The notes: generated by a model not told the origin, from the sequence alone. 64,000 nucleotides of DNA from Larkinella knui (GCF_003858645.1 NZ_RQJP01000003.1:868001-932000); one strand, 5' to 3'; positions 53,113 through 62,559 are shown, numbered from the stretch's first letter. Numbers and translations are program-made.

Positions 53113-53928
53113 TTACGAACTAAAATACTGTCTATACGACGTAATCGTTTGGGTTGCAGCCTGATCGGAATCGGGCCACGGAAAAGCTTCGGCGGAGATA
53201 TACCCCTGATAATCAATTTCTTTTAGAGCTGTTGCGACGTCGTTCATGGCCGTATGACCCCGGCCAATCGGTCGGCGGTTGCTGTCGGCAAAATGAACGT
53301 GACCGATGTGCGACCCCGCCGAACGGATGCTTTCAGCCAGCGATGTTTCTTCGATGTTCATGTGAAACAGATCGGCCAGCAACACCACGCTCCGGGTTTC
53401 GAGGGAGTTAATGAAGGATACACCGGTTTCGAGCTGATTGATCAGGTTGGTTTCGTAGCGATTCAGCGGTTCATAAATCAGCTTGACACCCTGGTCTTCC
53501 GCCCGTTTTCCCAAGGTGTTCAAGCCTTCCGCCAGCCACGCCAGCGCCTGTTTTTTTTCAATCCCCGAAACCGCATTGCCCTGCATGGAACCAATGATGG
53601 CCGGAGCGCCGAAGGTGGCCCCAAACGCCATCATGTCCGAAATGAAGGCTACGGCTTTTGACCGAATGGCCGGATCGGGGTCGGTCAGGGTTAACCCGTG
53701 CAGCACTTTCCCGGCCCCGGTGCCGACAGCCGCGATTTTCAATCCGAACTGATCGGCCAGAGCCGCCAGCCGATCCGCAGGGACGGCATCCGCCGAAGCT
53801 GTGAACAGTTCAACGGCATCGAAGCCGAGGTCGGCGGCTTTGGCCATGCTGGCTTCCAGATCGTTCCAGTAAATCCACGGGCCGGTTTTAATTTCGGGAA
53901 CTAAAGCAATGGTAACGCAGGATTTCAT
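53113..53928 (-). CDS. Hydroxypyruvate isomerase/sugar isomerase-like TIM-barrel protein
   Basis: A 271-residue AP endonuclease 2/xylose isomerase-like TIM barrel. Motifs are F-D-A-V-E-L-F near residue 36, Y-E-P-L-N-R-Y near 150, L-L-A-D-L-F-H-M near 181, H-V-H-F-A-D-S-N near 210 and S-A-E-A-F-P near 244; these place the metal-binding glutamates, aspartate and histidines. ATG at 53928 overlaps the stop of the dehydrogenase gene by one base, so translation is coupled. The substrate is likely a keto acid or keto sugar of the same pathway. Confidence 0.83.
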   Translation of the reverse strand: MKSCVTIALVPEIKTGPWIYWNDLEASMAKAADLGFDAVELFTASADAVPADRLAALADQFGLKIAAVGTGAGKVLHGLTLTDPDPAIRSKAVAFISDMMAFGATFGAPAIIGSMQGNAVSGIEKKQALAWLAEGLNTLGKRAEDQGVKLIYEPLNRYETNLINQLETGVSFINSLETRSVVLLADLFHMNIEETSLAESIRSAGSHIGHVHFADSNRRPIGRGHTAMNDVATALKEIDYQGYISAEAFPWPDSDQAATQTITSYRQYFSS

Positions 53929-54965
53929 CAAGTGGGGCTGTTATCAAAATTAACCATAATTTTCGTAATCGGTCCCGGGTTTTCCGACCAGTCGGCCAGC
54001 GCAGCACCGGCTTCATTCAGCGAAACGACGCGGCTAATCACCGCATCGACCGGAAATTTACCCGCTTCCAGATACGCAATCACATCCGGAAAATCACCGA
54101 GACAATTGCGGGAGCCCAGAATTTCGATTTCTTTCCGCACAAACGTACCGGTATTGTAATCGACCGGTTTCTTGGCGTACCCAATGTACACCACCCGACC
54201 GGTATACGCCACTTCTTCCACCGCCGAGCGGTAGGTTGACGGATTGCCTACGGCTTCGATGATTACGTCAGGGCCGTCGCCGTCGGTGATTTCCAGCAGG
54301 GCTTCATGCAAATCGACTTTCGTGGTATTGATGGTATGAGCCGCACCCGCCAGCCTGGCAATGCGCATCTTGGAATCGTCGATGTCGATGGCAATTACTT
54401 CAGCTCCGCGATGAACGGAAGACGCGATGGCGCCCATACCCACAATACCGCACCCGATAACAGCCACTTTTTCGCCCGCTGCCACCCGCCCGCGAGCGGC
54501 TGCATGAAAACCGACCGTCAACGGTTCGACCAGCGCCAACTCTCTGACAGAAAGACCGGTAGAAGAATGCAGCTTCTGCCAGGGCACAGTAATAAACCGG
54601 GTCATGGCCCCCGGCCGACGAACGCCCATCGTCTTGTTGTCCTGACAGGCATTGGGGCGACCTTTCCGGCACGAAACACAATGGCCGCAGTTCAGATACG
54701 GATTGAGCGTTACTTTCATCCCCGGTTGAAACCCATCGGGAACCTGGCTTCCGGTTTCCAGAATGGTGGCTCCGACTTCGTGGCCCAGCACATTCGGGTA
54801 TTCCTGCAACTCGAACAAGCCGCGAAAACCGTTCAGATCGCCCCCGCAGAAACCAACCATATTGACCTGAAGCAAAGCGTCTTCGGGTCCCGGAACCGGT
54901 ATGTCAATGTCGCGAACCTCGGTTTTTCCGGGTTCGACCAGCACTAGGGCGCGTTGTTTAGTCAT
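53928..54965 (-). CDS. Zinc-dependent alcohol/sugar-acid dehydrogenase (MDR)
   Basis: A 345-residue medium-chain dehydrogenase. Catalytic zinc ligands are in G-F-C-G-G-D and G-H-E; the structural zinc loop C-G-H-C-x2-C-x7-C is complete; the NAD-binding motif is G-C-G-I-V-G-M-G near residue 170. ATG at 54965 overlaps the reductase stop by eight bases and is preferred to a start 72 bases earlier. It resembles threonine/L-galactonate dehydrogenase-like enzymes, so it may oxidise a sugar acid made after the aldo/keto reductase step. That order is inference. Confidence 0.87.
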   Translation of the reverse strand: MTKQRALVLVEPGKTEVRDIDIPVPGPEDALLQVNMVGFCGGDLNGFRGLFELQEYPNVLGHEVGATILETGSQVPDGFQPGMKVTLNPYLNCGHCVSCRKGRPNACQDNKTMGVRRPGAMTRFITVPWQKLHSSTGLSVRELALVEPLTVGFHAAARGRVAAGEKVAVIGCGIVGMGAIASSVHRGAEVIAIDIDDSKMRIARLAGAAHTINTTKVDLHEALLEITDGDGPDVIIEAVGNPSTYRSAVEEVAYTGRVVYIGYAKKPVDYNTGTFVRKEIEILGSRNCLGDFPDVIAYLEAGKFPVDAVISRVVSLNEAGAALADWSENPGPITKIMVNFDNSPT

Positions 54966-55914
54966 GTTGAAAAGTTGGCTTTGGAATGTTGTTTTCCTGT
55001 TTTCCTTCAAACCACATCTGGTTTTTGACCGGCGCAACCAGCGTTTCTATTTTTTGAAGAAGTTCGTCAGGAATGGTAAGCTCGAGCGCCCGAATGTTCT
55101 GCTCCACATGGCGCTGTTCCGACAGGCCAACGATCGTGGTGGCAATCACCGGATGACTGACCGCATACCGCAGCGCCACATCGCTCAGTGCCAAACCGTA
55201 TTCACGGCACAATTCGAGCAGTTTCGGTTGCAGGTCCTTGACGGCTTGTGGCGAACTTTGCCACACCGGAATGGGCGCATCCGACAGAATACGCTGCATC
55301 AGCGGGGCCGCGTTCAGGAGTCCGAACCCTTTTTCCTGCGAAAGCGGCACCAGTTCATCGTTGATTTCGTCTTCGAGCAACGTATAATGGCCCCACGATA
55401 AAACCGTATCGACCTCCACTTCCCGGGCTACCCTGGCAAGGTAGCGAACCGGTAATCCCGAAAAACCAACGTAGCGCGCTTTCCCCATCGCCTTGATTTT
55501 CAAGGCAGCCGGGATGGCTTCGTTGATAACCTGGTCATGGTCACCAAATTCGATGTCGTGTACGGTGAGCAGATCGACGTAATCGGTTTGCAGGCGTTCC
55601 AGCGATTCGTCGATGCTGCGCAGGATGCGATTGTACGAAAAATCAAAGACGCCATTGCCGTATCGCCCGCACTTGGTGGCCAGAAAAATAGCATTGCGTT
55701 TGGTTTTCAGCGCTTTACCGAGCCGGGTTTCTGCCAGTGTGTCGCCGTAAAACGGGGCTACATCGAAAAAATTAATCCCGTGGTCGATCGCTGCGTGAAC
55801 AGCCCGTGCGCCCTCCTGCTCATTGGTTTCGTCAAACACATTGCCCAGGGGTGACGCTCCGAAACTGAGGAGCGAAACATTTATCGCCGTTTTACCCAAT
55901 TTACGATAGTCCAT
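54958..55914 (-). CDS. Aldo/keto reductase, L-galactose/L-fucose dehydrogenase-like
   Basis: A 318-residue aldo/keto reductase. The catalytic tetrad is visible as F-F-D-V-A-P-F-Y-G (aspartate, tyrosine), A-T-K-C-G (lysine) and L-T-V-H-D-I-E (histidine). The N-terminus M-D-Y-R-K-L-G-K-T and the whole pattern resemble L-galactose dehydrogenases and D-threo-aldose/L-fucose dehydrogenases, which oxidise the sugar to the lactone. It is the first gene of the operon that includes a zinc dehydrogenase, a TIM-barrel isomerase and a RhaM-like mutarotase. Confidence 0.86.
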   Translation of the reverse strand: MDYRKLGKTAINVSLLSFGASPLGNVFDETNEQEGARAVHAAIDHGINFFDVAPFYGDTLAETRLGKALKTKRNAIFLATKCGRYGNGVFDFSYNRILRSIDESLERLQTDYVDLLTVHDIEFGDHDQVINEAIPAALKIKAMGKARYVGFSGLPVRYLARVAREVEVDTVLSWGHYTLLEDEINDELVPLSQEKGFGLLNAAPLMQRILSDAPIPVWQSSPQAVKDLQPKLLELCREYGLALSDVALRYAVSHPVIATTIVGLSEQRHVEQNIRALELTIPDELLQKIETLVAPVKNQMWFEGKQENNIPKPTFQHD

Positions 55915-56117
55915 TCGTTTGTTAGTTGTAAGACGACAAACAAGGTCGCCAATTTGACCGTTTATCGTTTGAAAACCGAAAATAGTAGTTTGGGATCGAA
56001 ATCGTCAATTACCATTGCTATTATTACTTTATTGTATCCTGTTCGTTAGGCAACAGTTACCTGTTCTGCCCGCAGTGTTACTTAATTAGGAGGCTCATTG
56101 CGGGAAGAAATTATAAT

Positions 56118-56135
56118 TTTAATCAAGTGATTAAA
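56118..56135. promoter_or_regulatory. Operator-like palindrome upstream of tetR
   Basis: TTTAATCA-AG-TGATTAAA, a perfect 8+2+8 palindrome 69 bases before the TetR ATG and just upstream of its candidate promoter. A near copy lies before tolC. It is also in the region upstream of the divergent sugar operon. Confidence 0.6.
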
Positions 56136-56155
56136 CATTTTGGTTAAAATGCTTG

Positions 56156-56183
56156 TTTGTTAGTTTTACGTGTTCTACTTTTG
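56156..56183 (+). promoter_or_regulatory. Candidate -33/-7 promoter of tetR
   Basis: TTTG at 56156-56159 and TACTTTTG at 56176-56183, which fits TAnnTTTG. The spacing of 16 bases is shorter than usual. It lies between the operator-like palindrome and the ATG at 56204. Confidence 0.4.
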
Positions 56184-56203
56184 GACCATTAATTACTAAA
56201 AAA

Positions 56204-56827
56204 ATGAAGTGCATCTCAGAATCAACCGAAGAACGAATCAAGGAAGCCGCTAAAAACGTGTTTCTTGAAAAAGGCTTTGACGGTACTACAACGCGGGATA
56301 TTGCGAAGGCCGCTGGGATCAATAGTGCCTTGATGAACTACTACTTTCGGAGTAAAGAGAAGTTGTTCCAAACTATATTCGATGATATGTGCGGTCTGAT
56401 GTTTGAGGGTATGCTCGAACTACTTAATCAGCCGATTAGCCTGCGCGAGAAAATATCCAAACTGATGGATCACCAGTTTCAGATGATGATGAAGAATCCG
56501 AACCTGACCATCTTCGTCATGAATGAACTGCACCGGAATCCGGAACGCCTTTTTGCCACCGTTGGTATGGCTAAACAACTGACGGAATCCAAATTTGATA
56601 AAGAAATTGAAAATGCAATCGTTCAGGGAACGATTCCGGCTATTGAATCGCATCACATCCTGACCATGATCATTGCCAATATTCAGTTTCTGTTTGTCTC
56701 TAAACCCATGACCATGCTGTCCAGAGGGCTGGATGAAGCCGGATTCAAGGCTTTTGCAACCCGGCATATGGAATATGTCAAGGATATGCTTTGCGACTAC
56801 CTTTTTAAACCGGAACATAGCACCTAA
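56204..56827 (+). CDS. TetR-family transcriptional regulator
   Basis: A 207-residue TetR regulator. The N-terminal helix-turn-helix (about residues 10-55) reads A-A-K-N-V-F-L-E-K-G-F-D-G-T-T-T-R-D-I-A-K-A-A-G and M-N-Y-Y-F-R-S-K-E-K-L-F; the rest is a helical ligand-binding domain. ATG at 56204 is chosen; the frame upstream lacks domain character. It probably represses the efflux genes that follow after 84 bases, since palindromes of the same type lie before both. The inducer is unknown. Confidence 0.9.
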   Translation: MKCISESTEERIKEAAKNVFLEKGFDGTTTRDIAKAAGINSALMNYYFRSKEKLFQTIFDDMCGLMFEGMLELLNQPISLREKISKLMDHQFQMMMKNPNLTIFVMNELHRNPERLFATVGMAKQLTESKFDKEIENAIVQGTIPAIESHHILTMIIANIQFLFVSKPMTMLSRGLDEAGFKAFATRHMEYVKDMLCDYLFKPEHST

Positions 56828-56844
56828 TATTTTTTTGCCCACAG

Positions 56845-56862
56845 TTTAATCAAATGCTTAAA
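56845..56862. promoter_or_regulatory. Operator-like palindrome upstream of the efflux genes
   Basis: TTTAATCA-AA-TGCTTAAA matches the site at 56118-56135 in 16 of 18 bases. A further TTTAATCA half-site starts at 56871. Both lie within 70 bases of the tolC ATG. Confidence 0.58.
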
Positions 56863-56911
56863 TCAAACAATTTAATCAACTGAAAATCCAGTTTTAATAC
56901 AACCATCCCGC

Positions 56912-58231
56912 ATGAAACACACTACTTGGTATCTAGGCTTAATCCTGCTCCTTAGTAACACCATGGCCCGTGCTCAGGAGCTTACCCTAGACCAACTGAT
57001 CAGTAAGGCGCTGACCAGCAACCTCAGCGTTCAATCGGCCCAATTCGACGAAACGAAAACGGAAGCCAAAATAGCCGAAGTCAAAGCCGGGGCCCGGCCT
57101 TCCGTCAATCTGACCGGCGATTACAAACGTTATCTGAAAATACCGGGCCAGGTTGTTCCTGCATCGGCATTCGGTGGCCCCGAAGGCAGCTATTCGGTGT
57201 TGGCATTCGGGCTTCCCTACAACCTGTCCACGTCCCTTCAGGCCTCGCAGGCGCTCTACAACCCTTCGGTCCTGATTGGCCTGAAAGCCGCCAAAACCAG
57301 CCGTGAGTTGTCGGCACTGCAAACCCGGCAGGTGAAAGAAGATGTCGCCTACAATGTGGCGGCAACGTATTACAACCTGCAAACGACGGCGCAACAAATG
57401 GCTTTTCTGCGCCGGAACATCGTTTCGTCCGACCGGATGATTCAGATTACGGACCTCCAGCGGCAGAATCAACTGGCAAAAGGAGTGGATGTGGATCGGC
57501 TGCGTTTGAGCAAAACCGCATCGGAAACGCAAATCGAGTCGTTGCAGGCGACCTACAACCAGCTGCTGAACATGCTCAAATACCTGACCGGAACGCCCCA
57601 AAGCGATCCGCTGACGGTCCGGACGGTAATTGACGAAACCATTCCCGTCACCGCCTTCGATGCGCCGGCCATCAATCGCACCGACCTCCTGCTGCTCGAC
57701 CGTCAGAAAGCCCTCAACGGACTCGATCTGCAAAACATCAAAGCCGGTTTTTTACCGACTCTGTCGGCCTATGGCATTGCCAACAGCACGGTTTATGCCA
57801 CTGGCGGAGAAAACTCCTACATCAAAAACGTGCCGGGTTACTGGCTGGGGCTTCAACTGAACTGGAACATATTCGACGGACTGGCCCGCAAATCGAAGGT
57901 GACTCAGGCGCGGATTGACAATCAGAAACTCGACACCCAGCTGCAGCAAACCCGCGAGTCGATTACGATGGACATCACCAATGCCCAAAACAAGCTCCTG
58001 GTGGAACAACGCAACCTGACCACCAACCGCGCCCAGGTTGCGCTGGCCGAAAAGATTTACACCCAGACCCAGCTTCAATTCAAAGAGGGAACGGTCGGAA
58101 TCAGTGAAGTCATTCAGACGGAAGATGAACTGCGCAACGCCCAGAACACCTACCTCAGCACGCTGGTCGCTTTTCGCTCCGCCGAACTCGACTGGAAAAA
58201 AGCAACCGGAAATCTGATTGTCAACCCATAA
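56912..58231 (+). CDS. TolC-family outer-membrane efflux protein
   Basis: A 439-residue outer-membrane channel with a signal peptide (to about A-R-A-Q at residue 22) and two long helical-hairpin repeats of the OEP family: the first half starts L-T-L-D-Q-L-I-S-K-A-L-T-S-N, and the second has N-I-F-D-G near residue 320. It forms the exit duct of the tripartite pump encoded by the next two genes. It stands 84 bases after tetR. Confidence 0.92.
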   Translation: MKHTTWYLGLILLLSNTMARAQELTLDQLISKALTSNLSVQSAQFDETKTEAKIAEVKAGARPSVNLTGDYKRYLKIPGQVVPASAFGGPEGSYSVLAFGLPYNLSTSLQASQALYNPSVLIGLKAAKTSRELSALQTRQVKEDVAYNVAATYYNLQTTAQQMAFLRRNIVSSDRMIQITDLQRQNQLAKGVDVDRLRLSKTASETQIESLQATYNQLLNMLKYLTGTPQSDPLTVRTVIDETIPVTAFDAPAINRTDLLLLDRQKALNGLDLQNIKAGFLPTLSAYGIANSTVYATGGENSYIKNVPGYWLGLQLNWNIFDGLARKSKVTQARIDNQKLDTQLQQTRESITMDITNAQNKLLVEQRNLTTNRAQVALAEKIYTQTQLQFKEGTVGISEVIQTEDELRNAQNTYLSTLVAFRSAELDWKKATGNLIVNP

Positions 58232-58270
58232 CATCCCGCATTAACCACAAACACACAACCTGTTTACGCC

Positions 58271-59320
58271 ATGAAACGCATCATTATTGTACTGATTCTC
58301 GTGGGCACACTCGGCCTGACCGCCTGGACGCTGCTCGACAACAAAAAAGAAGTAGAAGCCAAAGTATACAAACCCGACGCCGACCTGAAAGTGGGCGTAC
58401 GGACCGCCGTGGCCGAACTCCGCAACCTGTCGGAAGAAACCCAGTTTCTGGGCTCCTTCCTGCCCAACCGCGAAGTAGAAATCCGGCCCCAGGCCGGTGG
58501 TCAAATCACCCAGCTGCCCATCGAGGAAGGCCAGTTTATCGGCACCAACCGTCTGATTGCCAAGCTTGACGACGAACAACTCCGGTATCAGGTCGAAGCC
58601 CTGCAAGTGACGCTGGAAGGCTACCAGAATGACGTTCGGCGGTATGAAGCACTGGTGAAAGGCGATGCCACACCGGCCATCAACCTCGAACGCGCCCAGC
58701 TCAACATCCGCGCCACCGAAGCCCAGATCAAGCAACTCAAAAAGCAGATTGCCAACACCACCGTATCCGCTCCGTTTTCGGGCATTGTCACGCAGAAACT
58801 GGTCGAAAAAGGCTCCGTCGTTTCCGTCGGTTCGCCAATTGCCAAAATCACGGACATTTCCTCGCTGAAACTGGTGGTCGACGTTCCGGAAAAAGCCATC
58901 AACCAGTTCCGGGTTGGCCAGTCGCTGCCCATCGAAACCGAAGTGTATCCCAACGTCCGGTTTACGGGTCGAATCACGATGATTGGTGCCGAAGGCGATG
59001 CCGCCCACAATTATCCGGTTCAGATCACGGTGAGCAACTCCGGTGCCAATCCGCTGAAAGCCGGCATGTACGGCTCCATTGCCAACCTGAACAAGCTGAA
59101 GACGCAAACGCTGGCCGTACCCCGCCAGGCCATCATGGGATCGACCAAAGCTCCGCAGGTGTATGTGGTTGAAAATGGCAAAGCGATGCTGAAACCGGTG
59201 GAAATCGGTACGACAACCAACCAGTATTATGAAATTACGAAAGGGTTGAAAGCGGGTGATCAGGTGGTTACCAGCGGTCAAATCAACCTCCAGAACGGCA
59301 CGTTAGTCCATGCACAATGA
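58271..59320 (+). CDS. RND efflux periplasmic adaptor (HlyD/AcrA type)
   Basis: A 349-residue membrane fusion protein. An N-terminal hydrophobic segment (about residues 3-22) without a lipobox cysteine anchors or exports it; then a biotinyl-lipoyl-like domain (E-I-R-P-Q-A-G-G-Q-I), a coiled-coil hairpin (about 100-160), the second lipoyl half (V-S-A-P-F-S-G-I-V), and a beta-barrel/membrane-proximal end. It joins TolC and the pump. It is 39 bases after tolC. A large inverted repeat separates it from the pump gene. Confidence 0.92.
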   Translation: MKRIIIVLILVGTLGLTAWTLLDNKKEVEAKVYKPDADLKVGVRTAVAELRNLSEETQFLGSFLPNREVEIRPQAGGQITQLPIEEGQFIGTNRLIAKLDDEQLRYQVEALQVTLEGYQNDVRRYEALVKGDATPAINLERAQLNIRATEAQIKQLKKQIANTTVSAPFSGIVTQKLVEKGSVVSVGSPIAKITDISSLKLVVDVPEKAINQFRVGQSLPIETEVYPNVRFTGRITMIGAEGDAAHNYPVQITVSNSGANPLKAGMYGSIANLNKLKTQTLAVPRQAIMGSTKAPQVYVVENGKAMLKPVEIGTTTNQYYEITKGLKAGDQVVTSGQINLQNGTLVHAQ

Positions 59321-59324
59321 AAAG

Positions 59325-59403
59325 TATTGAGTGAATTAGTGATTGAGCGAAAAATCACGCATTCGCTCCTCACTCAATCGCTCAATCACTAATTCACTCA
59401 ATA
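59325..59403. repeat. 26-base-stem inverted repeat between adaptor and pump genes
   Basis: Perfect inverted arms at 59325-59350 and 59378-59403 with a 27-base loop. The arms are built from the GTGAATTAGTGATTGAGCGA motif. It occupies the whole gap except for a few bases at each end and could slow or stop transcription into the pump gene. Confidence 0.85.
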
Positions 59404-59412
59404 AAAAAGACT

Positions 59413-62400
59413 ATGAACTTCTTCGAAACCATCATCAAACGCCCCTCGATGATTATCGTGCTCTTCGCGATATTGACCATCGGCGGTATATTTTCCTACC
59501 GGATGCTGAGTTATGAGTTGTTGCCCGAATTTTCGGTGCCAACCATCACCATCACCACGGTTTATCCGGGAGCGGCTCCGTCGGAAGTCGAGACGGAAGT
59601 CAGCAAAAAGATCGAAGACGCCATTTCCGGACTCGATAACCTCGACGATGTGAAAGCCAATTCGTTCGAGAATGCCTCGGTTATTATTGTCGGATTCAAA
59701 CCGGGTACCGATGTCGATAAGGCGCTGGAAGACGCCCAGCGGGCCATCAATAAAATGGTGAGCGACTTGCCCGACGACGCCGAAACGCCGTCGATGTCCA
59801 AAATATCGCCCAGCGACCAGCCCATTATGCAATTGCTGGCGACGTCTTCCCTGCCCAACGAAGTATTTTATCAGCAGATGGAAGACAAGTATCTGCCGGT
59901 CATGCAGCAGATTAAAGGCGTGGCCGACATTACGATGGTGGGGGGCGAAAAGCGGGAAATCCGCGTTAACGTCGATGACGACAAGCTGAACTACTACGGT
60001 TTATCGCTGCTTCAGGTTTCGCAGGCCATCAACCAGGCCAACCTCGATTTTCCGACGGGAAAAGTCAAAAACACCACGGAAAACATGACGCTGCGGCTGG
60101 CGGGCAAATTTAGTTCGCTCGACGACATCCGGAAACTGGTAATCGTGACGCCCAAAGACGGCAGCCCGATCCGCGTGGGCGATGTGGCCAACGTAACCGA
60201 CGGCCTGACCGAAACCGCCAGCATCAGCCGCTTCAACGGGCAGAACGGGATTGGGTTGTTCATCAAGAAGCAATCCGACGCTAATGCGGTCGAAATCAGC
60301 CGGTTGGTTCAGGAAAAACTGGCCCAGATCGAGAAAGACAACGCCAAAGACAAAGTCCATTTTGCGATTGCCTACGACAGCAGCGTGTTTACGCTCGAAT
60401 CCGTGGAAGCCGTTACGCACGATTTGATTCTGGCCGTTGGGCTGGTGGCCGTCGTGATGCTGCTTTTTCTGCACAGTTTCCGGAACGCCTTCATCGTTAT
60501 GGTGTCCGTTCCGGCCTCGCTGGTTTCGGCTTTCCTGTTCATGTTCGTGATGGGTTATTCGCTCAATTTGATGACGCTGCTGGCCCTGTCGCTGGTGATC
60601 GGGATTCTGGTCGATGACTCGATTGTGGTCCTGGAAAACATCCAGCGACACCTGGAAATGGGGAAAGACCGCTGGCAGGCGACCCTCGACGGCATGAAAG
60701 AAATTGGTTTTGCCGCCGTGGCCATTACGCTCGTGATTGTGGTGGTTTTCGTGCCGATTACGTTCGTGGATTCGGTGATCGCCGATTTGCTGCGTCAGTT
60801 TTCGCTCACCGTCGCCTTCGCCACCATGACGAGTCTGGTCGCGAGTTTTACGCTGACGCCCTGGATGACCTCCCGGCTGGCCAAGCTGGAGCATCTGAAC
60901 CCCAAAAATCCGTTCCAGGCCTTTTTGCTCTGGTTTGAAAAAGGGCTGACGGGCCTCACCAACTGGTACCACGGTAGCCTGAAATGGGTGCTGACCCACA
61001 AGCTGGCGTTTACCGGTATCCTGATTGCGCTCTTCGTGTTCACCGGCTGGGTGATGAGTCTGGGAATCATTGGATCACAGTTTGTGGCGGAGGGCGATCA
61101 GGGAAAATTCCTGCTGACGATGAAAGTCGACAAGAGTTCATCGCTGGAACACAACAACCTGACCACCCGCCAGATTGAGGATTACCTGCGTAAAAAACCG
61201 GAAGTCCGCAGCATTTTCACAAACGTAGCCGGGGCCAGTACCGGTTTGAACAGCACCGGACAGGGCGAAACCAACCGGAGTGAATTGACGATTGAACTGG
61301 CCGAAGCCAACGAACGGCCCGGTCACCAGCCCACGGAAGCGTACATGATTTCGCTGCGGAAAGAACTGGAGCAGCGTTTTCCCGCCATCGAGTTCAAATC
61401 TTCGGTGGTTGGTATCGTCAATTCCGGTACGGCTCCCATCGAAATTTTCCTCAGTGGCGATAACATGGACCAGCTGCTGACCTCGGCCAACGACTTGGGA
61501 AACCGCATTCGGAAAACCCCGGGAGCTAACGACGTCAACGTATCCATCGAATTGGGCAACCCGGAAGTGCGCGTGGAAATCGACCGCGAAAAAATGGCGA
61601 AACTGGGCCTGAACATCCAGACGGTGGGCGCAACCATGCAGAATGCTTTCGCCGGCAACGACGATTCGAAATTCCGCGACGGTGGCGAAGATTACGACAT
61701 CCGCATCATGCTCGATGCCTTCGACCGGAAAAACCCGGATGACGTCAAAAGCATCAACTTCTATAGCCCATCAGCTGAACGCACGGTTCGATTGTCGGAA
61801 TTTGCGAATGTAAGCCTGAGCAACGGCCCTTCGCTGCTGGAACGTAAAAACCGCCGGTCGTCCGTGACCGTAACGGCCAACGTGCTGGGCACCGGCTCCG
61901 GAACGCTGACCAGTACCATTCAGGCCGATCTGGCGAAAAATCCGCTGCCGGCCGGGGTAACGATCAGCTGGGGTGGCGACGCCAAGAACCAGAGCGAAGG
62001 CTTCGGCTCGCTCGGAATCGCGATGCTGGCCGGTTTGATGCTGGTGTATTTTATCATGGTGTTGCTCTACGACAGCTTTATCTATCCGTTGGTCGTGTTG
62101 ACGTCGGTTCCGGTTGCGGTCGTGGGCGCTTTCCTGGCGCTGGCGCTGAGTTCGTCGGACATCGGTATTTTCGCCCTGCTGGGGATGTTGATGCTGATTG
62201 GTCTGGTGGTGAAAAACGCCATTCTGATTGTCGACTTTGCCAATCAGCAGAAGGAAAAAGGCGTCTATTACCGGGATGCGATTCTCCACGCCGGCGAAGA
62301 GCGGCTGCGCCCGATTCTGATGACGACCATCGCCATGGTGATCGGGATGATTCCGATTGCCATCGCCAGCGGAGCCGGTTCGGAGTGGAAAAACTCGCTG

Positions 62401-62559
62401 GCCTGGGTATTGATTGGCGGGCTGACCAGTTCGATGGTACTAACGGTTTTTCTGGTTCCGATGATGTATTACCTCGTCGACCGGACGAAAGAGTGGTTCT
62501 CCAATCGCTTTAGCAAACCAAAAACAACCCATGAGGTAGCGGAAACCGCCGTCTACTAA
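59413..62559 (+). CDS. RND efflux transporter permease (AcrB/HAE1 type)
   Basis: A 1048-residue RND pump, full family length. TM1 is near residues 13-31, the first large periplasmic loop follows, and TM4 carries the proton-relay pair D401-D402 in G-I-L-V-D-D-S-I-V-V-L-E-N. A second set of membrane spans and loop follows, with the G-M-L-M-L-I-G-L-V-V-K-N-A-I-L motif near residue 920. The twin aspartates and the absence of metal-binding methionine sets suggest an organic-substrate (HAE) pump. It acts with the preceding adaptor and TolC under probable control of TetR. Confidence 0.94.
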   Translation: MNFFETIIKRPSMIIVLFAILTIGGIFSYRMLSYELLPEFSVPTITITTVYPGAAPSEVETEVSKKIEDAISGLDNLDDVKANSFENASVIIVGFKPGTDVDKALEDAQRAINKMVSDLPDDAETPSMSKISPSDQPIMQLLATSSLPNEVFYQQMEDKYLPVMQQIKGVADITMVGGEKREIRVNVDDDKLNYYGLSLLQVSQAINQANLDFPTGKVKNTTENMTLRLAGKFSSLDDIRKLVIVTPKDGSPIRVGDVANVTDGLTETASISRFNGQNGIGLFIKKQSDANAVEISRLVQEKLAQIEKDNAKDKVHFAIAYDSSVFTLESVEAVTHDLILAVGLVAVVMLLFLHSFRNAFIVMVSVPASLVSAFLFMFVMGYSLNLMTLLALSLVIGILVDDSIVVLENIQRHLEMGKDRWQATLDGMKEIGFAAVAITLVIVVVFVPITFVDSVIADLLRQFSLTVAFATMTSLVASFTLTPWMTSRLAKLEHLNPKNPFQAFLLWFEKGLTGLTNWYHGSLKWVLTHKLAFTGILIALFVFTGWVMSLGIIGSQFVAEGDQGKFLLTMKVDKSSSLEHNNLTTRQIEDYLRKKPEVRSIFTNVAGASTGLNSTGQGETNRSELTIELAEANERPGHQPTEAYMISLRKELEQRFPAIEFKSSVVGIVNSGTAPIEIFLSGDNMDQLLTSANDLGNRIRKTPGANDVNVSIELGNPEVRVEIDREKMAKLGLNIQTVGATMQNAFAGNDDSKFRDGGEDYDIRIMLDAFDRKNPDDVKSINFYSPSAERTVRLSEFANVSLSNGPSLLERKNRRSSVTVTANVLGTGSGTLTSTIQADLAKNPLPAGVTISWGGDAKNQSEGFGSLGIAMLAGLMLVYFIMVLLYDSFIYPLVVLTSVPVAVVGAFLALALSSSDIGIFALLGMLMLIGLVVKNAILIVDFANQQKEKGVYYRDAILHAGEERLRPILMTTIAMVIGMIPIAIASGAGSEWKNSLAWVLIGGLTSSMVLTVFLVPMMYYLVDRTKEWFSNRFSKPKTTHEVAETAVY

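Noticed and set aside
58241-59281. A 346-codon open frame antisense to the efflux adaptor
   Set aside because: It is a shadow of the adaptor gene: histidine/arginine-rich, low complexity, with no recognisable domain.
60001-60999. A 332-codon open frame antisense to the RND pump
   Set aside because: Composition (Q, H, R, N rich) is that of a reverse-strand shadow of a GC-rich membrane gene.
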